Below, one piece after another: positions 1 through 5,645 of a stretch of 6,982 nucleotides of DNA. The translations under genes and the position numbers were made by a program. The stretch's first letter is position 1; each line of letters starts with the position of its first letter. Under the pieces are notes generated by a model. The model had not been told where the DNA came from. It did not search any database and saw only the letters and a program-made list of their open reading frames with translations. The DNA is from Erysipelotrichaceae bacterium (GTDB lineage: Bacteria > Bacillota_I > Bacilli_A > Erysipelotrichales > Erysipelotrichaceae), in the NCBI GenBank assembly GCA_017419065.1, contig JAFOMB010000198.1:1-6982 (forward strand), read 5' to 3'.

Positions 1-10
1 AAAGGCTATT

Positions 11-34
11 AAAAAAGATCCCTCGGGATCTTTT
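11..34 (-). terminator. Intrinsic terminator of the 112-aa gene
   Basis: A near-perfect inverted repeat pairs 13-21 with 26-34 (AAAAGATCC against GGATCTTTT) around a 4-nt loop. On the minus strand it is followed by an uninterrupted run of six T (16-11). The TAA stop of the upstream gene (35-33) lies partly inside the stem. The other strand also ends in TTTT, so it could act weakly in both directions. Confidence 0.85.
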
Positions 35-371
35 ATCCTCTTCTGGCTTCTCTTAAGGGTTTCTCCCAGAAAACCTTTGCGTGATTCTCTTTGGAGAGCT
101 CATCGATGATGGAAGGCAGCTCTTCCAGATAAGCTGCTTCTCTCTTCTTTGAACGCCTTCCCTTTCCCGAATAGAGGATCTTTTCAAAATAGGCATCATA
201 GGAGACGCCGTAGTCCTCTTCGTCTCTGTGTGGGAAGAAGGTGACAGCTGCCGTATAGGTGATCTCGCCGTTCTCGGAATCGCTGATCAGAAAGACCAGT
301 GCGCCTTTCCTCTCTACTCCCTGAAAGGAAGCTTCTGCTTCAAAATACTGTTCGTAGACATTGATGACCAT
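33..371 (-). CDS. Hypothetical charged protein, 112 aa
   Basis: I do not recognise this family. The 112-residue protein is rich in Glu, Lys and Arg, with no signal peptide or membrane segment, so it is probably cytoplasmic. The N-terminal half (residues about 1-50) alternates hydrophobic and polar residues as beta strands do, including segments around GALVFLIS and TYTAAVTFF. Next comes an acidic/aromatic stretch (RDEEDYGVSYDAYFEK), a very basic patch (GKGRRSKKR, about 69-77) and an amphipathic helix-like segment (AYLEELPSIIDEL, about 80-92). The basic patch might bind nucleic acid, but nothing shows this directly. The ATG at 371 has an AGAAAGG ribosome-binding site 7 nt upstream, and a strong terminator overlaps the stop, so it looks like a genuine gene. 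The preceding gene ends only 40 nt upstream, and that gap is filled by a hairpin. Confidence 0.7.
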   Translation of the reverse strand: MVINVYEQYFEAEASFQGVERKGALVFLISDSENGEITYTAAVTFFPHRDEEDYGVSYDAYFEKILYSGKGRRSKKREAAYLEELPSIIDELSKENHAKVFWEKPLREARRG

Positions 372-378
372 AGAGTGG

Positions 379-385
379 CCTTTCT
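379..385 (-). promoter_or_regulatory. Ribosome binding site of the 112-aa gene
   Basis: AGAAAGG on the minus strand, 7 nt before the ATG at 371. It is a partial match to the anti-Shine-Dalgarno complement and supports this start. It lies directly downstream of the T-rich tail of the terminator-like hairpin at 387-413. Confidence 0.55.
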
Positions 386-386
386 A

Positions 387-413
387 AAAGAAAACGGGAT
401 GACCCGTTTCTTT
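387..413 (-). terminator. Terminator or attenuator after the GlsB-like gene
   Basis: The core stem pairs 392-398 with 403-409 (AAACGGG on one side) around a 4-nt loop. With one bulged A (391), pairing can extend to 387-390/410-413. The minus strand then reads TTTTCTTTT, a usable U-tract. The stop codon of the GlsB-like gene (414-412) falls in the extended stem. The next gene starts at 371, so the element could also act as a partial terminator that lets some transcription through. Confidence 0.7.
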
Positions 414-657
414 ATTTTCTGATGAATTTCGCGTAGACGTAAAGGCTTACGCAGGAACCGATGACCGCTAAAATGATGGAACCGATCAGGTTCGTAGCAC
501 GTAAACCGATCAGAGAACCGATCAGACCGCCCACAAAGGACCCTATCAGTCCGATCAGCAGATTCTTGACCCAGTCCTGTCCAGGCAGGCCTAAGATACG
601 GGATGAAAGATAGCCGGCCACCAGTCCGACGATGACCGCATAAATCAACCATGTCAT
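412..657 (-). CDS. GlsB/YeaQ/YmgE family small membrane protein
   Basis: An 81-residue, strongly hydrophobic protein of the transglycosylase-associated (GlsB/YeaQ/YmgE) family, whose usual length is about 80-90 residues, so it is full length. Three membrane segments are visible at about residues 3-19, 30-51 and 56-76. They have the glycine-rich pattern typical of the family (GLVAGYLSSRILG, then GLIGSFVGGLIGSLIG). A positively charged tail (KFIRK) would sit on the cytoplasmic side. Members are linked to general and envelope stress; in enterococci and lactococci they often neighbour Asp23/Gls24 proteins, none of which is seen here. The biochemical role is unknown, and the transglycosylase label is historical. 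The start has a strong AGGAGG ribosome binding site 7 nt upstream. It follows the lysozyme-like gene by 55 bp on the same strand with no clear terminator between, so the two may be co-transcribed. Confidence 0.9.
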   Translation of the reverse strand: MTWLIYAVIVGLVAGYLSSRILGLPGQDWVKNLLIGLIGSFVGGLIGSLIGLRATNLIGSIILAVIGSCVSLYVYAKFIRK

Positions 658-678
658 AGGATATCCTCCTTCCTATAG
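655..678 (-). promoter_or_regulatory. Ribosome binding site of the GlsB-like gene, inside a small hairpin
   Basis: AGGAGG (670-665) lies 7 nt before the ATG (657-655). The flanking sequences ATAGGA (676-671) and TCCTAT (661-656) are exact reverse complements. The Shine-Dalgarno sequence can therefore sit in a 9-nt loop, with A and T of the start codon paired in the stem. The AGGAGG and spacing are certain. Whether the weak 6-bp stem matters in the cell is inference. Confidence 0.75.
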
Positions 679-682
679 AAAT

Positions 683-688
683 ATTGTA
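683..688 (-). promoter_or_regulatory. Possible -10 element for the GlsB-like gene
   Basis: TACAAT on the minus strand, 25 nt before the ATG at 657, in an A-rich stretch. No good -35 sits at 16-18 bp; the nearest resemblance, TTCAAC, is 14 bp away. It is offered only as a candidate. Transcription could equally come from the upstream lysozyme-like gene. Confidence 0.3.
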
Positions 689-712
689 TCTCTTTTTTCT
701 TTGTTGAAGGGA

Positions 713-1699
713 TCATTCCATATCGTAGTAGGAAGAGGCCAGTTCTCCTCTTCCCGCATGACTGGCAGCTCCTTCATAGCGTTCGCAGAAGTAGACAGCG
801 GCCTCATAGGCGCCGTAAGAGGAATCTTCTGCGTTCATTAAATAATTCTTTACACCGGAATAGGAATTGGAGAGTTCCATATTCATATAGGCGATCTGTC
901 CTTCGATACTGTAGGCATCATAGCCGTTTTCGGCGCACCAGGAGAAGAGCCTCTCCTTTCTGCCGCCTCCCCATTGACATAATCCCAGATAATAGCCGTC
1001 GACTGTCGGATCGAAGGTGCTTTCGAATTTGATGTTGGCGAGGATAGCACAGGCAGCGGCTTTATTGTAGCCATAGGTCCCTGTCAACAGGGAATAGATG
1101 GTCCGGTAACCCTGGGAAGAGATGGCTGCCGGTCTTCTTTTCACATGAAGGAGATAGGACATGATACCCGTATTCCCGTTTTTATCCTTCGCCTTTACGG
1201 TAACGGTATAGTCACCGGCCGTCTTGAGATCGGCGTCGCTTTCTGTCTCGTATTCTTTGATATCGCCGTCCACTTCATCATAGACACGTACGACATTCTC
1301 CTTGAAGTCATAGTCCGCATTCACATAGACACTGACTTCTTCCTTTTCCAGTTCTATGACGGGTTCCTTCGTGTCTTCCACATGATAGATGACTTCAACG
1401 TCTCTTTTGACCGGGAAGGCGTATTTTTCTTCTTTGGCCTTCAGGGTATAGGTGACAGGATAGTCTCCTGTCTTCATCGTATCGACGTCCCCTTCATAGG
1501 AGATCTCTCCCGTATGGCTTTTCAAAGACGTGACAGGATCGAAGTCCGATCCGTATTCGATGGTATCTGTCTCGTATTCCAGCGTGAGCGAATCATAGAC
1601 TTCGAGGTAGTGAGCGCGCATGTCGAAGAAGACGTAGAGCGCTAATAACAGTATTCCGAGGAAGATCCAGATCTTCTGTTTCTTTGTGAGATTATGCAT
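713..1699 (-). CDS. Membrane-anchored Ig-like/phage tail lysozyme-like protein
   Basis: A 328-residue protein, probably an extracytoplasmic peptidoglycan hydrolase. A short basic N-terminus (KKQK) precedes one hydrophobic segment (about 10-25) with no evident signal-peptidase site, so it is likely an uncleaved anchor. Residues about 36-107 and 108-187 look like two beta-sandwich bacterial Ig-like domains. The second fits the DUF5011 type: DTKEPVIEL start, VDGDIKEY, then AGDYTVTVKAKDKNGN. Residues about 195-328 resemble the phage tail lysozyme domain: an AACAILANI helix, FESTFDP with candidate catalytic Glu226, GLCQWGGGRKERL (239-251), and ERYEGAASHAGR near the end. In that fold the enzyme cleaves MurNAc-GlcNAc bonds. 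No phage genes lie nearby, so this is probably a host cell-wall remodelling enzyme. No other Met occurs before residue 27 and no Shine-Dalgarno sequence precedes the ATG, which fits a leaderless transcript. Confidence 0.8.
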   Translation of the reverse strand: MHNLTKKQKIWIFLGILLLALYVFFDMRAHYLEVYDSLTLEYETDTIEYGSDFDPVTSLKSHTGEISYEGDVDTMKTGDYPVTYTLKAKEEKYAFPVKRDVEVIYHVEDTKEPVIELEKEEVSVYVNADYDFKENVVRVYDEVDGDIKEYETESDADLKTAGDYTVTVKAKDKNGNTGIMSYLLHVKRRPAAISSQGYRTIYSLLTGTYGYNKAAACAILANIKFESTFDPTVDGYYLGLCQWGGGRKERLFSWCAENGYDAYSIEGQIAYMNMELSNSYSGVKNYLMNAEDSSYGAYEAAVYFCERYEGAASHAGRGELASSYYDME

Positions 1700-1705
1700 A
1701 GGTAT

Positions 1706-1734
1706 ATGATAATCAAAAGGTTCCCGGAAGACAA
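1706..1734 (-). promoter_or_regulatory. Candidate promoter giving a leaderless mRNA
   Basis: On the minus strand TTGTCT (1734-1729) and TATCAT (1711-1706) are separated by exactly 17 bp, matching the vegetative sigma consensus at 4/6 and 5/6. Exactly six bases separate the -10 from the A of the ATG at 1699. The expected transcription start would therefore fall on the start codon. This agrees with the absence of any Shine-Dalgarno sequence there. The -35 overlaps the T-rich tail of the preceding terminator. Confidence 0.5.
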
Positions 1735-1736
1735 GA

Positions 1737-1758
1737 AAAGAGGAATTTCTTCCTCTTT
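1737..1758 (-). terminator. Intrinsic terminator of the GH3 gene
   Basis: A perfect 9-bp stem (1737-1745 with 1750-1758) has a 4-nt loop (GAAA on the minus strand). The minus strand continues TTTTCTTGTCTTCC after the stem's own TTT. The TAA stop of the GH3 gene (1759-1757) is partly inside the stem. This separates the GH3 gene from the lysozyme-like gene. Confidence 0.8.
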
Positions 1759-4165
1759 AGAGTTTTCCTAAGCGTTTCATGACGCGGAGGGTATAGGAGG
1801 CATTCTCCCTGAGATCCCTCAGATGGAGTCTTCCGTCCTTCAGGCCTTCCTTCATCTCCCTGAAGTTCTTCTTGTTTCCCGGCATGAAGAGGTCTCCTCC
1901 CGCTCTGGCGACATTGGCTGCATCCGGACTGTGGTACTTCTGTCCCTTTTCCGAGAAGGCTGCGACGACCCAGTCGGTCATGACCGTTCCCTGATAGCCG
2001 AATTCCCTTCTGAGGATATCCCGGCACAGCTGCGGATCTTCCGATGTGTGGACACCGTTGATCAGGTTGTAGGAGGTCATCAGAGCTGCCGGATCGGATT
2101 CCCGGATACAGAGTTCAAAGCCCTTGAGATAGATCTCTCTCAGCGCCCTTTCCGAGACGACGGAGTTGTTGAAGTAGCGGTTGGTCTCCTGGTTGTTGGC
2201 AGCGAAGTGCTTGATCGTCGTGCCCTTGCCAGGATGTGCCTGGACACCCAGTGTCACGGCAGCTGCCATCTTTCCCGAGAGGACAGGATCTTCGGAATAG
2301 TATTCGAAGTTCCGGCCGCAGAGGATGGAACGATGGATGTTGAGAGCCGGTGCCAGCCAGAGGTCGACACCGAATTCCTCCATCTCGCCTCCGACGATAT
2401 CGCCGCACATCTTCGCGAAATCATGATCGAAGGACTGGGCGATAGCTGTACCGATCGGGATGGCTGTACAGTACTGTTCCTGCAGTTTCACGCCTCTCTT
2501 CAGCTTCGAAGAGCGGTTCATGAACAGGAGTGCGACCTTCGGCAGATAGTCCGTCAACGATTCCGGAACACTGATGCCGGTAGCGTGGACGCCTTTTTCA
2601 TCGGTGTAATACTGCGGAGAAAGACGCAATCCTGCCGGACCGTCCGACATGACCAGTGACGGGATCCCCTTCTCTTTCAGGATCATCACCGATTCTCCGG
2701 CAGCCCCTGCCACACTGAAGGAGGCATCGCCGATCACGGAGAGCGGACTGCTCTTCGGATCGAAGGCACCGATATTCATATAGATCAGATCGTCTTCACT
2801 GAGACGGTCGACTTCCTTTTCGATCGGAGGATTATCGGAATAGTCGACGATTTCTTTCTTAAAGGCAGAAGGATCGACTCTGAAACTCTTTCCTTCATAT
2901 TTCTCTTCTTTTCTGCAGGAGGAGAGATCGCGGAAGGCCGGTTTCCCGCAGCGGTTCTTCACCTGTCTTAACAGGACGTCTTCCTCCAGGGTGAATTTCG
3001 CAATGATCTTCGTATTGACAGAACTGTTTCCCATGCGCAGGAGATAGTCTCCCTTCTCCAGGAGGTAGCAGGCTCTTTCTTCATCATAGGAGGCATCTAA
3101 GGAAAGCGGGAAGGAAAGCGTGAGAACTTCCTCTTCTCCCGGCTGCAGTTCCTTCGTCTTGGCGAAGGCCACAAGGTCCTGATAGGCCTTGTCGAGCTTT
3201 CCGGACGGGCAGGAGAGATAGAGCTGTATGACTTCTCTGCCGGCTCTGTTTCCGCTGTTTCTCACCCGGACGAGGACTTTCACTTCTTCGCCGTCTAAGA
3301 CCGTCTCTTCTTCCTTCCATTCAAAGGTGGTATAGGAGAGGCCGTAGCCGAACGGAAATAAAGGTCTCTTTTTGAAGGAATCGAAATAGCGGTAGCCGAC
3401 ATAGATGCCTTCCCGGTATTCCGTATCTTCCATCTTTCCGAAGCTTCCTACCTGACAATAGTCTTCTGCCTTTGCCCAGGTCGTCGTGAGTTTTCCGGAA
3501 GGCGACGTCTTTCCGAGGAGGATGTCCGCCAAGGCCGAACCGGTTTCGACACCGAGCTGCGAGAGGACCAGGATGTTTTCCACGCTCTCCAGTCCGGAGA
3601 GATCGACCGGTCCTCCGGTATTGAGTACCAGCAGGAACTTCTCATAGTGTTCCTGACAATATAAGATATCTCTTGTTTCGCTGTCTGTTAAGAGCACATC
3701 ACCCTTCATGACCTTCCGGTCATTTCCCTCTCCGGAGTTGCGGGCGAGGACATAGACAGCTGTATCTCCTTCGCCGTCAAGCGGCAGATCATAATCCGGT
3801 TCCGGCATGACCGCCCCCATCGCAAACATGGCCGGCATCTGTCCGGCTTCCTTGGCTCTTCTTTTGACATCTTCCACGAAAGCCGCTTTGGCACCTCTGA
3901 CCACTTCGTCATAGCCATCTCGCCAGTTCTCTCCGGTCAATTCAAAACCGGCCTCTTTCAGGCCTTCCTCCACGCTCACAAAGAAGCGGGAATTGACTTC
4001 CCCGGAACCGGTGCCGCCCTTGACAGTACGTCTGGAGCCATTCCCATAGAGAGCCAGTTTCGAGGCAGTCTCCAGCGGAAAATCACCGTTGCTTCTAAGC
4101 AGGACCGTACAGCCGCTGAGATGTTCTCTCAGTCTTTCCAGATTATATTTTTCCAATTCTTTCAT
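1757..4165 (-). CDS. GH3 beta-glucosidase-like enzyme, permuted domain order
   Basis: A glycoside hydrolase family 3 enzyme of 802 residues, with no signal peptide, so probably cytoplasmic. The usual order is reversed. The alpha/beta/alpha sandwich comes first (about residues 18-280: TVLLRSNGDFPL, NTGGPVDL, SPSGKLTTTW, ending PLFPFGYGLSYTTFEW). A fibronectin-III-like domain follows (about 280-390), then a linker, and the TIM barrel is last (about 460-802). Barrel landmarks are SDGPAGLR (Asp508), KHFAANNQETNR (Lys652, His653, Arg663) and the nucleophile in VMTDW (Asp731). A candidate acid/base is Glu146 in NSGEGNDR of the first domain. This order is known from Ruminococcus albus and Butyrivibrio beta-glucosidases. 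The substrate may be a beta-glucoside or beta-xyloside; sequence alone does not settle it. An in-frame ATG at 4192 would add nine residues but lacks a well-spaced ribosome site, so I chose 4165. Confidence 0.9.
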   Translation of the reverse strand: MKELEKYNLERLREHLSGCTVLLRSNGDFPLETASKLALYGNGSRRTVKGGTGSGEVNSRFFVSVEEGLKEAGFELTGENWRDGYDEVVRGAKAAFVEDVKRRAKEAGQMPAMFAMGAVMPEPDYDLPLDGEGDTAVYVLARNSGEGNDRKVMKGDVLLTDSETRDILYCQEHYEKFLLVLNTGGPVDLSGLESVENILVLSQLGVETGSALADILLGKTSPSGKLTTTWAKAEDYCQVGSFGKMEDTEYREGIYVGYRYFDSFKKRPLFPFGYGLSYTTFEWKEEETVLDGEEVKVLVRVRNSGNRAGREVIQLYLSCPSGKLDKAYQDLVAFAKTKELQPGEEEVLTLSFPLSLDASYDEERACYLLEKGDYLLRMGNSSVNTKIIAKFTLEEDVLLRQVKNRCGKPAFRDLSSCRKEEKYEGKSFRVDPSAFKKEIVDYSDNPPIEKEVDRLSEDDLIYMNIGAFDPKSSPLSVIGDASFSVAGAAGESVMILKEKGIPSLVMSDGPAGLRLSPQYYTDEKGVHATGISVPESLTDYLPKVALLFMNRSSKLKRGVKLQEQYCTAIPIGTAIAQSFDHDFAKMCGDIVGGEMEEFGVDLWLAPALNIHRSILCGRNFEYYSEDPVLSGKMAAAVTLGVQAHPGKGTTIKHFAANNQETNRYFNNSVVSERALREIYLKGFELCIRESDPAALMTSYNLINGVHTSEDPQLCRDILRREFGYQGTVMTDWVVAAFSEKGQKYHSPDAANVARAGGDLFMPGNKKNFREMKEGLKDGRLHLRDLRENASYTLRVMKRLGKL

Positions 4166-4173
4166 AAACGTCA

Positions 4174-4180
4174 CCTTTTC
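4174..4180 (-). promoter_or_regulatory. Ribosome binding site deciding the GH3 start
   Basis: GAAAAGG on the minus strand, 8 nt before the ATG at 4165. The alternative in-frame ATG at 4192 is preceded by GAGATGAT, and its nearest purine-rich stretch (AAAGGA) lies about 14 nt upstream, too far for good initiation. This favours the shorter protein. Confidence 0.65.
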
Positions 4181-4187
4181 TCTTCTT

Positions 4188-4231
4188 ATCATATCATCTC
4201 ATTTTTCCTTTTTGGGTTTTGTAAGTATAAT
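4188..4231 (-). promoter_or_regulatory. Candidate promoter elements for the GH3 gene in the divergent spacer
   Basis: Minus-strand -10-like hexamers are TATACT (4229-4224) or TATTAT (4232-4227), giving a leader of roughly 50 nt, and TATGAT (4193-4188), giving a very short leader of about 15 nt. None has a good -35 at 16-18 bp. I saw no catabolite-repression (cre-like) palindrome in the spacer. Which element is used cannot be decided from sequence. Confidence 0.35.
4226..4231 (+). promoter_or_regulatory. -10 element of the L,D-transpeptidase gene
   Basis: A perfect TATAAT, 25 nt before the ATG at 4257, would start transcription near 4238 and leave a leader of about 19 nt holding the ribosome site. 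The -35 region is T-rich (TTTTCC at 17 bp), a poor match. The promoter may therefore be weak or helped by an activator. Confidence 0.6.
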
Positions 4232-4242
4232 AGGGTTATTAA

Positions 4243-4249
4243 AAAAGGA
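4243..4249 (+). promoter_or_regulatory. Ribosome binding site deciding the L,D-transpeptidase start
   Basis: AAAAGGA ends 7 nt before the ATG at 4257. Codons also stay open upstream to 4089, but that stretch is antisense to the GH3 gene, crosses the promoter and lacks a ribosome site. The start at 4257 also puts the membrane anchor at the very N-terminus, as expected. Confidence 0.8.
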
Positions 4250-4256
4250 TAGATCT

Positions 4257-5618
4257 ATGAAAAAGACAAAGGTATTGATCACAGTACTCGCTATATTGCT
4301 TCTCCTGGCAGGAGGATACCTCGGAGGGATCCTCTTCTTTCAGTCTCACTTCCTGCCTCGTACCCGTCTCAACAGTATCGACGTCTCCATGAAGTCCCTG
4401 GAGGAAGCAGAAGATCTGATCTCCGCTGATCCGATCCCGCTGACGCTCGTTGAGAAAAACAGCAATGGCAATTCCACTGTCAAGGAAGTCCTCCTCTTAG
4501 GACAGGATGTCAAGGCGGAAGCGCGCTATGATGCCGAGTCCCTTTTAGAAGGGCAGAACATCTTCACCTGGTTCACTTCCTTCTTCAAGGACAGCGACCT
4601 CACCTGCAAGAAGGCAGAAGGTTCCTATGATGAGACGAGTCTGAAGGACTTCATCGGAAAGCTCTACTGTCTCCAGGAGAGAAATATCAAAGAGCCGTCT
4701 CCGGCACATCTCGAGATCAATGAAGGCATCCTGACAGCTGTGGAAGCTGATGATGGTTCCCTCATCAAGGAAGAGACGCTGCGCCAGCAGGTCACAGCCT
4801 TCGTAAAGGCCTTCCTGGAAGGCTCCGGCACTGACACCCTCGATCTGACGTCCTTCTATGAGACGGCGGACCATTCTGATATCAGCGTCTATCTCGAACA
4901 GCAGAGAGAAAAACTCCAGCCGGTCCTCGACAAGACCGTGACCATCGTCGTATCTGAAAGCATCACCGTTCCTCTTGCGGGTAGGGACATGCAGGACATG
5001 CTGGTACTGAAGGACAACGAACTCTTCGTCGACGAAGACAAACTGGAACCGTATGTGAAAGCCCTGGCTGACAAGTACGATATCTCAGAAACCCTCTATA
5101 TCAACCGGCCTTCCCTGCGCTCCTCTTTACGGAACAGCCTCCTGGCTGCCACCAACTCCACCGTCTACGCCTCCTGGAGCACGGAATCCTCTTCCTCATC
5201 CTCCACAGAGATCCCATCTACGGGAAAACTCATCGATGTCGACTACAGCGAACAGACACTGCGCTACTATGAGAACGGCAATCTCATCTTCTCGTCTGAC
5301 ATCGTCACCGGAAACGCGGCGACCTATACGATCATCGATTACGGAACGTATTATGTCCAGCGCAAGAAACAGGGCGCTACCCTTCGCGGTTCCGACTATA
5401 CGGAATATGTCGACTTCTGGATCGGCTTCGGAAGATCCGGCCACTACTCGGACGGCGGCGGCATCCTGGGTATCCACGATGCTTCCTGGCGAAGCGAATT
5501 CGGCGGCGATATCTGGCTGTCTGATCCATCCCATGGCTGTGTAAACATGCCGAGAGATAACGAAGAGAGATTATACAACGCTGTTGATATCGGCACAGAG
5601 ATCCATATACACGAGTAA
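4257..5618 (+). CDS. Membrane-anchored L,D-transpeptidase (YkuD domain)
   Basis: A 453-residue cell-wall enzyme expected to join peptidoglycan stems through 3-3 (meso-DAP or L-Lys) cross-links, acting outside the membrane. The N-terminus is a basic MKKTK followed by a hydrophobic anchor (about 6-28). Residues about 33-280 resemble the putative peptidoglycan-binding region (PG_binding_4) common in Firmicutes versions: FLPRTRLNSIDVS, and later REKLQPVLDKTV with a DEDKLEPYVKAL helix. A Ser-rich linker (about 307-317, six consecutive Ser) leads to the YkuD catalytic domain (about 324-453). Catalytic residues are visible: His407 in GILGIHDASW, and the SHGCVNM motif with His426 and nucleophile Cys428. 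The protein ends soon after, as usual. The domain is complete, so it should be active. Enzymes of this class resist most penicillins but not carbapenems. The gene is monocistronic, with its own promoter and a terminator at the stop. Confidence 0.92.
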   Translation: MKKTKVLITVLAILLLLAGGYLGGILFFQSHFLPRTRLNSIDVSMKSLEEAEDLISADPIPLTLVEKNSNGNSTVKEVLLLGQDVKAEARYDAESLLEGQNIFTWFTSFFKDSDLTCKKAEGSYDETSLKDFIGKLYCLQERNIKEPSPAHLEINEGILTAVEADDGSLIKEETLRQQVTAFVKAFLEGSGTDTLDLTSFYETADHSDISVYLEQQREKLQPVLDKTVTIVVSESITVPLAGRDMQDMLVLKDNELFVDEDKLEPYVKALADKYDISETLYINRPSLRSSLRNSLLAATNSTVYASWSTESSSSSSTEIPSTGKLIDVDYSEQTLRYYENGNLIFSSDIVTGNAATYTIIDYGTYYVQRKKQGATLRGSDYTEYVDFWIGFGRSGHYSDGGGILGIHDASWRSEFGGDIWLSDPSHGCVNMPRDNEERLYNAVDIGTEIHIHE

Positions 5619-5641
5619 AAAAGACCGCCGAAGCGGTCTTT
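5619..5641. terminator. Bidirectional terminator between convergent genes
   Basis: A perfect 9-bp stem, AAAGACCGC (5620-5628) with GCGGTCTTT (5633-5641), has a 4-nt loop. On the minus strand the loop is TTCG, a stable UUCG-type tetraloop, followed by a run of six T (5622-5617). On the plus strand the tail is TTTCATCTT, weaker. It ends both the L,D-transpeptidase (stop 5616-5618) and the flavoprotein gene (stop 5648-5646) within a 27-bp gap. Confidence 0.9.
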
Positions 5642-5645
5642 CATC

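Noticed and set aside
228..422. A 64-codon plus-strand open frame across the start of the 112-aa gene
   Set aside because: It has no ribosome site, runs through the terminator hairpin at 387-413, and is mostly the reverse complement of the better supported minus-strand gene.
1145..1645. A 166-codon open frame on the plus strand opposite the lysozyme-like gene
   Set aside because: It is rich in Phe, Ile and Asp, as expected from the reverse complement of Lys/Glu/Asp/Tyr codons in the Ig-like region. It has no domain or ribosome site.
713..1699. A prophage remnant, suggested by the phage-tail-lysozyme-like domain
   Set aside because: No capsid, tail, integrase or other phage genes and no attachment-site repeats are visible. 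The protein carries a membrane anchor instead of tail-fusion domains.
1823..2659. A 278-codon open frame on the plus strand opposite the GH3 gene
   Set aside because: It lies entirely antisense to well-conserved GH3 barrel motifs, has no recognisable domain or ribosome site, and its composition is what the complementary codons would give.
4089..4256. An N-terminal extension of the L,D-transpeptidase to an upstream ATG
   Set aside because: The extension is antisense to the GH3 N-terminus and crosses the TATAAT and ribosome site. It would also place 56 residues before the signal anchor.
5196..5544. Open frames of about 100 codons on both strands inside the transpeptidase catalytic domain
   Set aside because: They overlap the intact YkuD domain in other frames and have no domain, promoter or ribosome site of their own.
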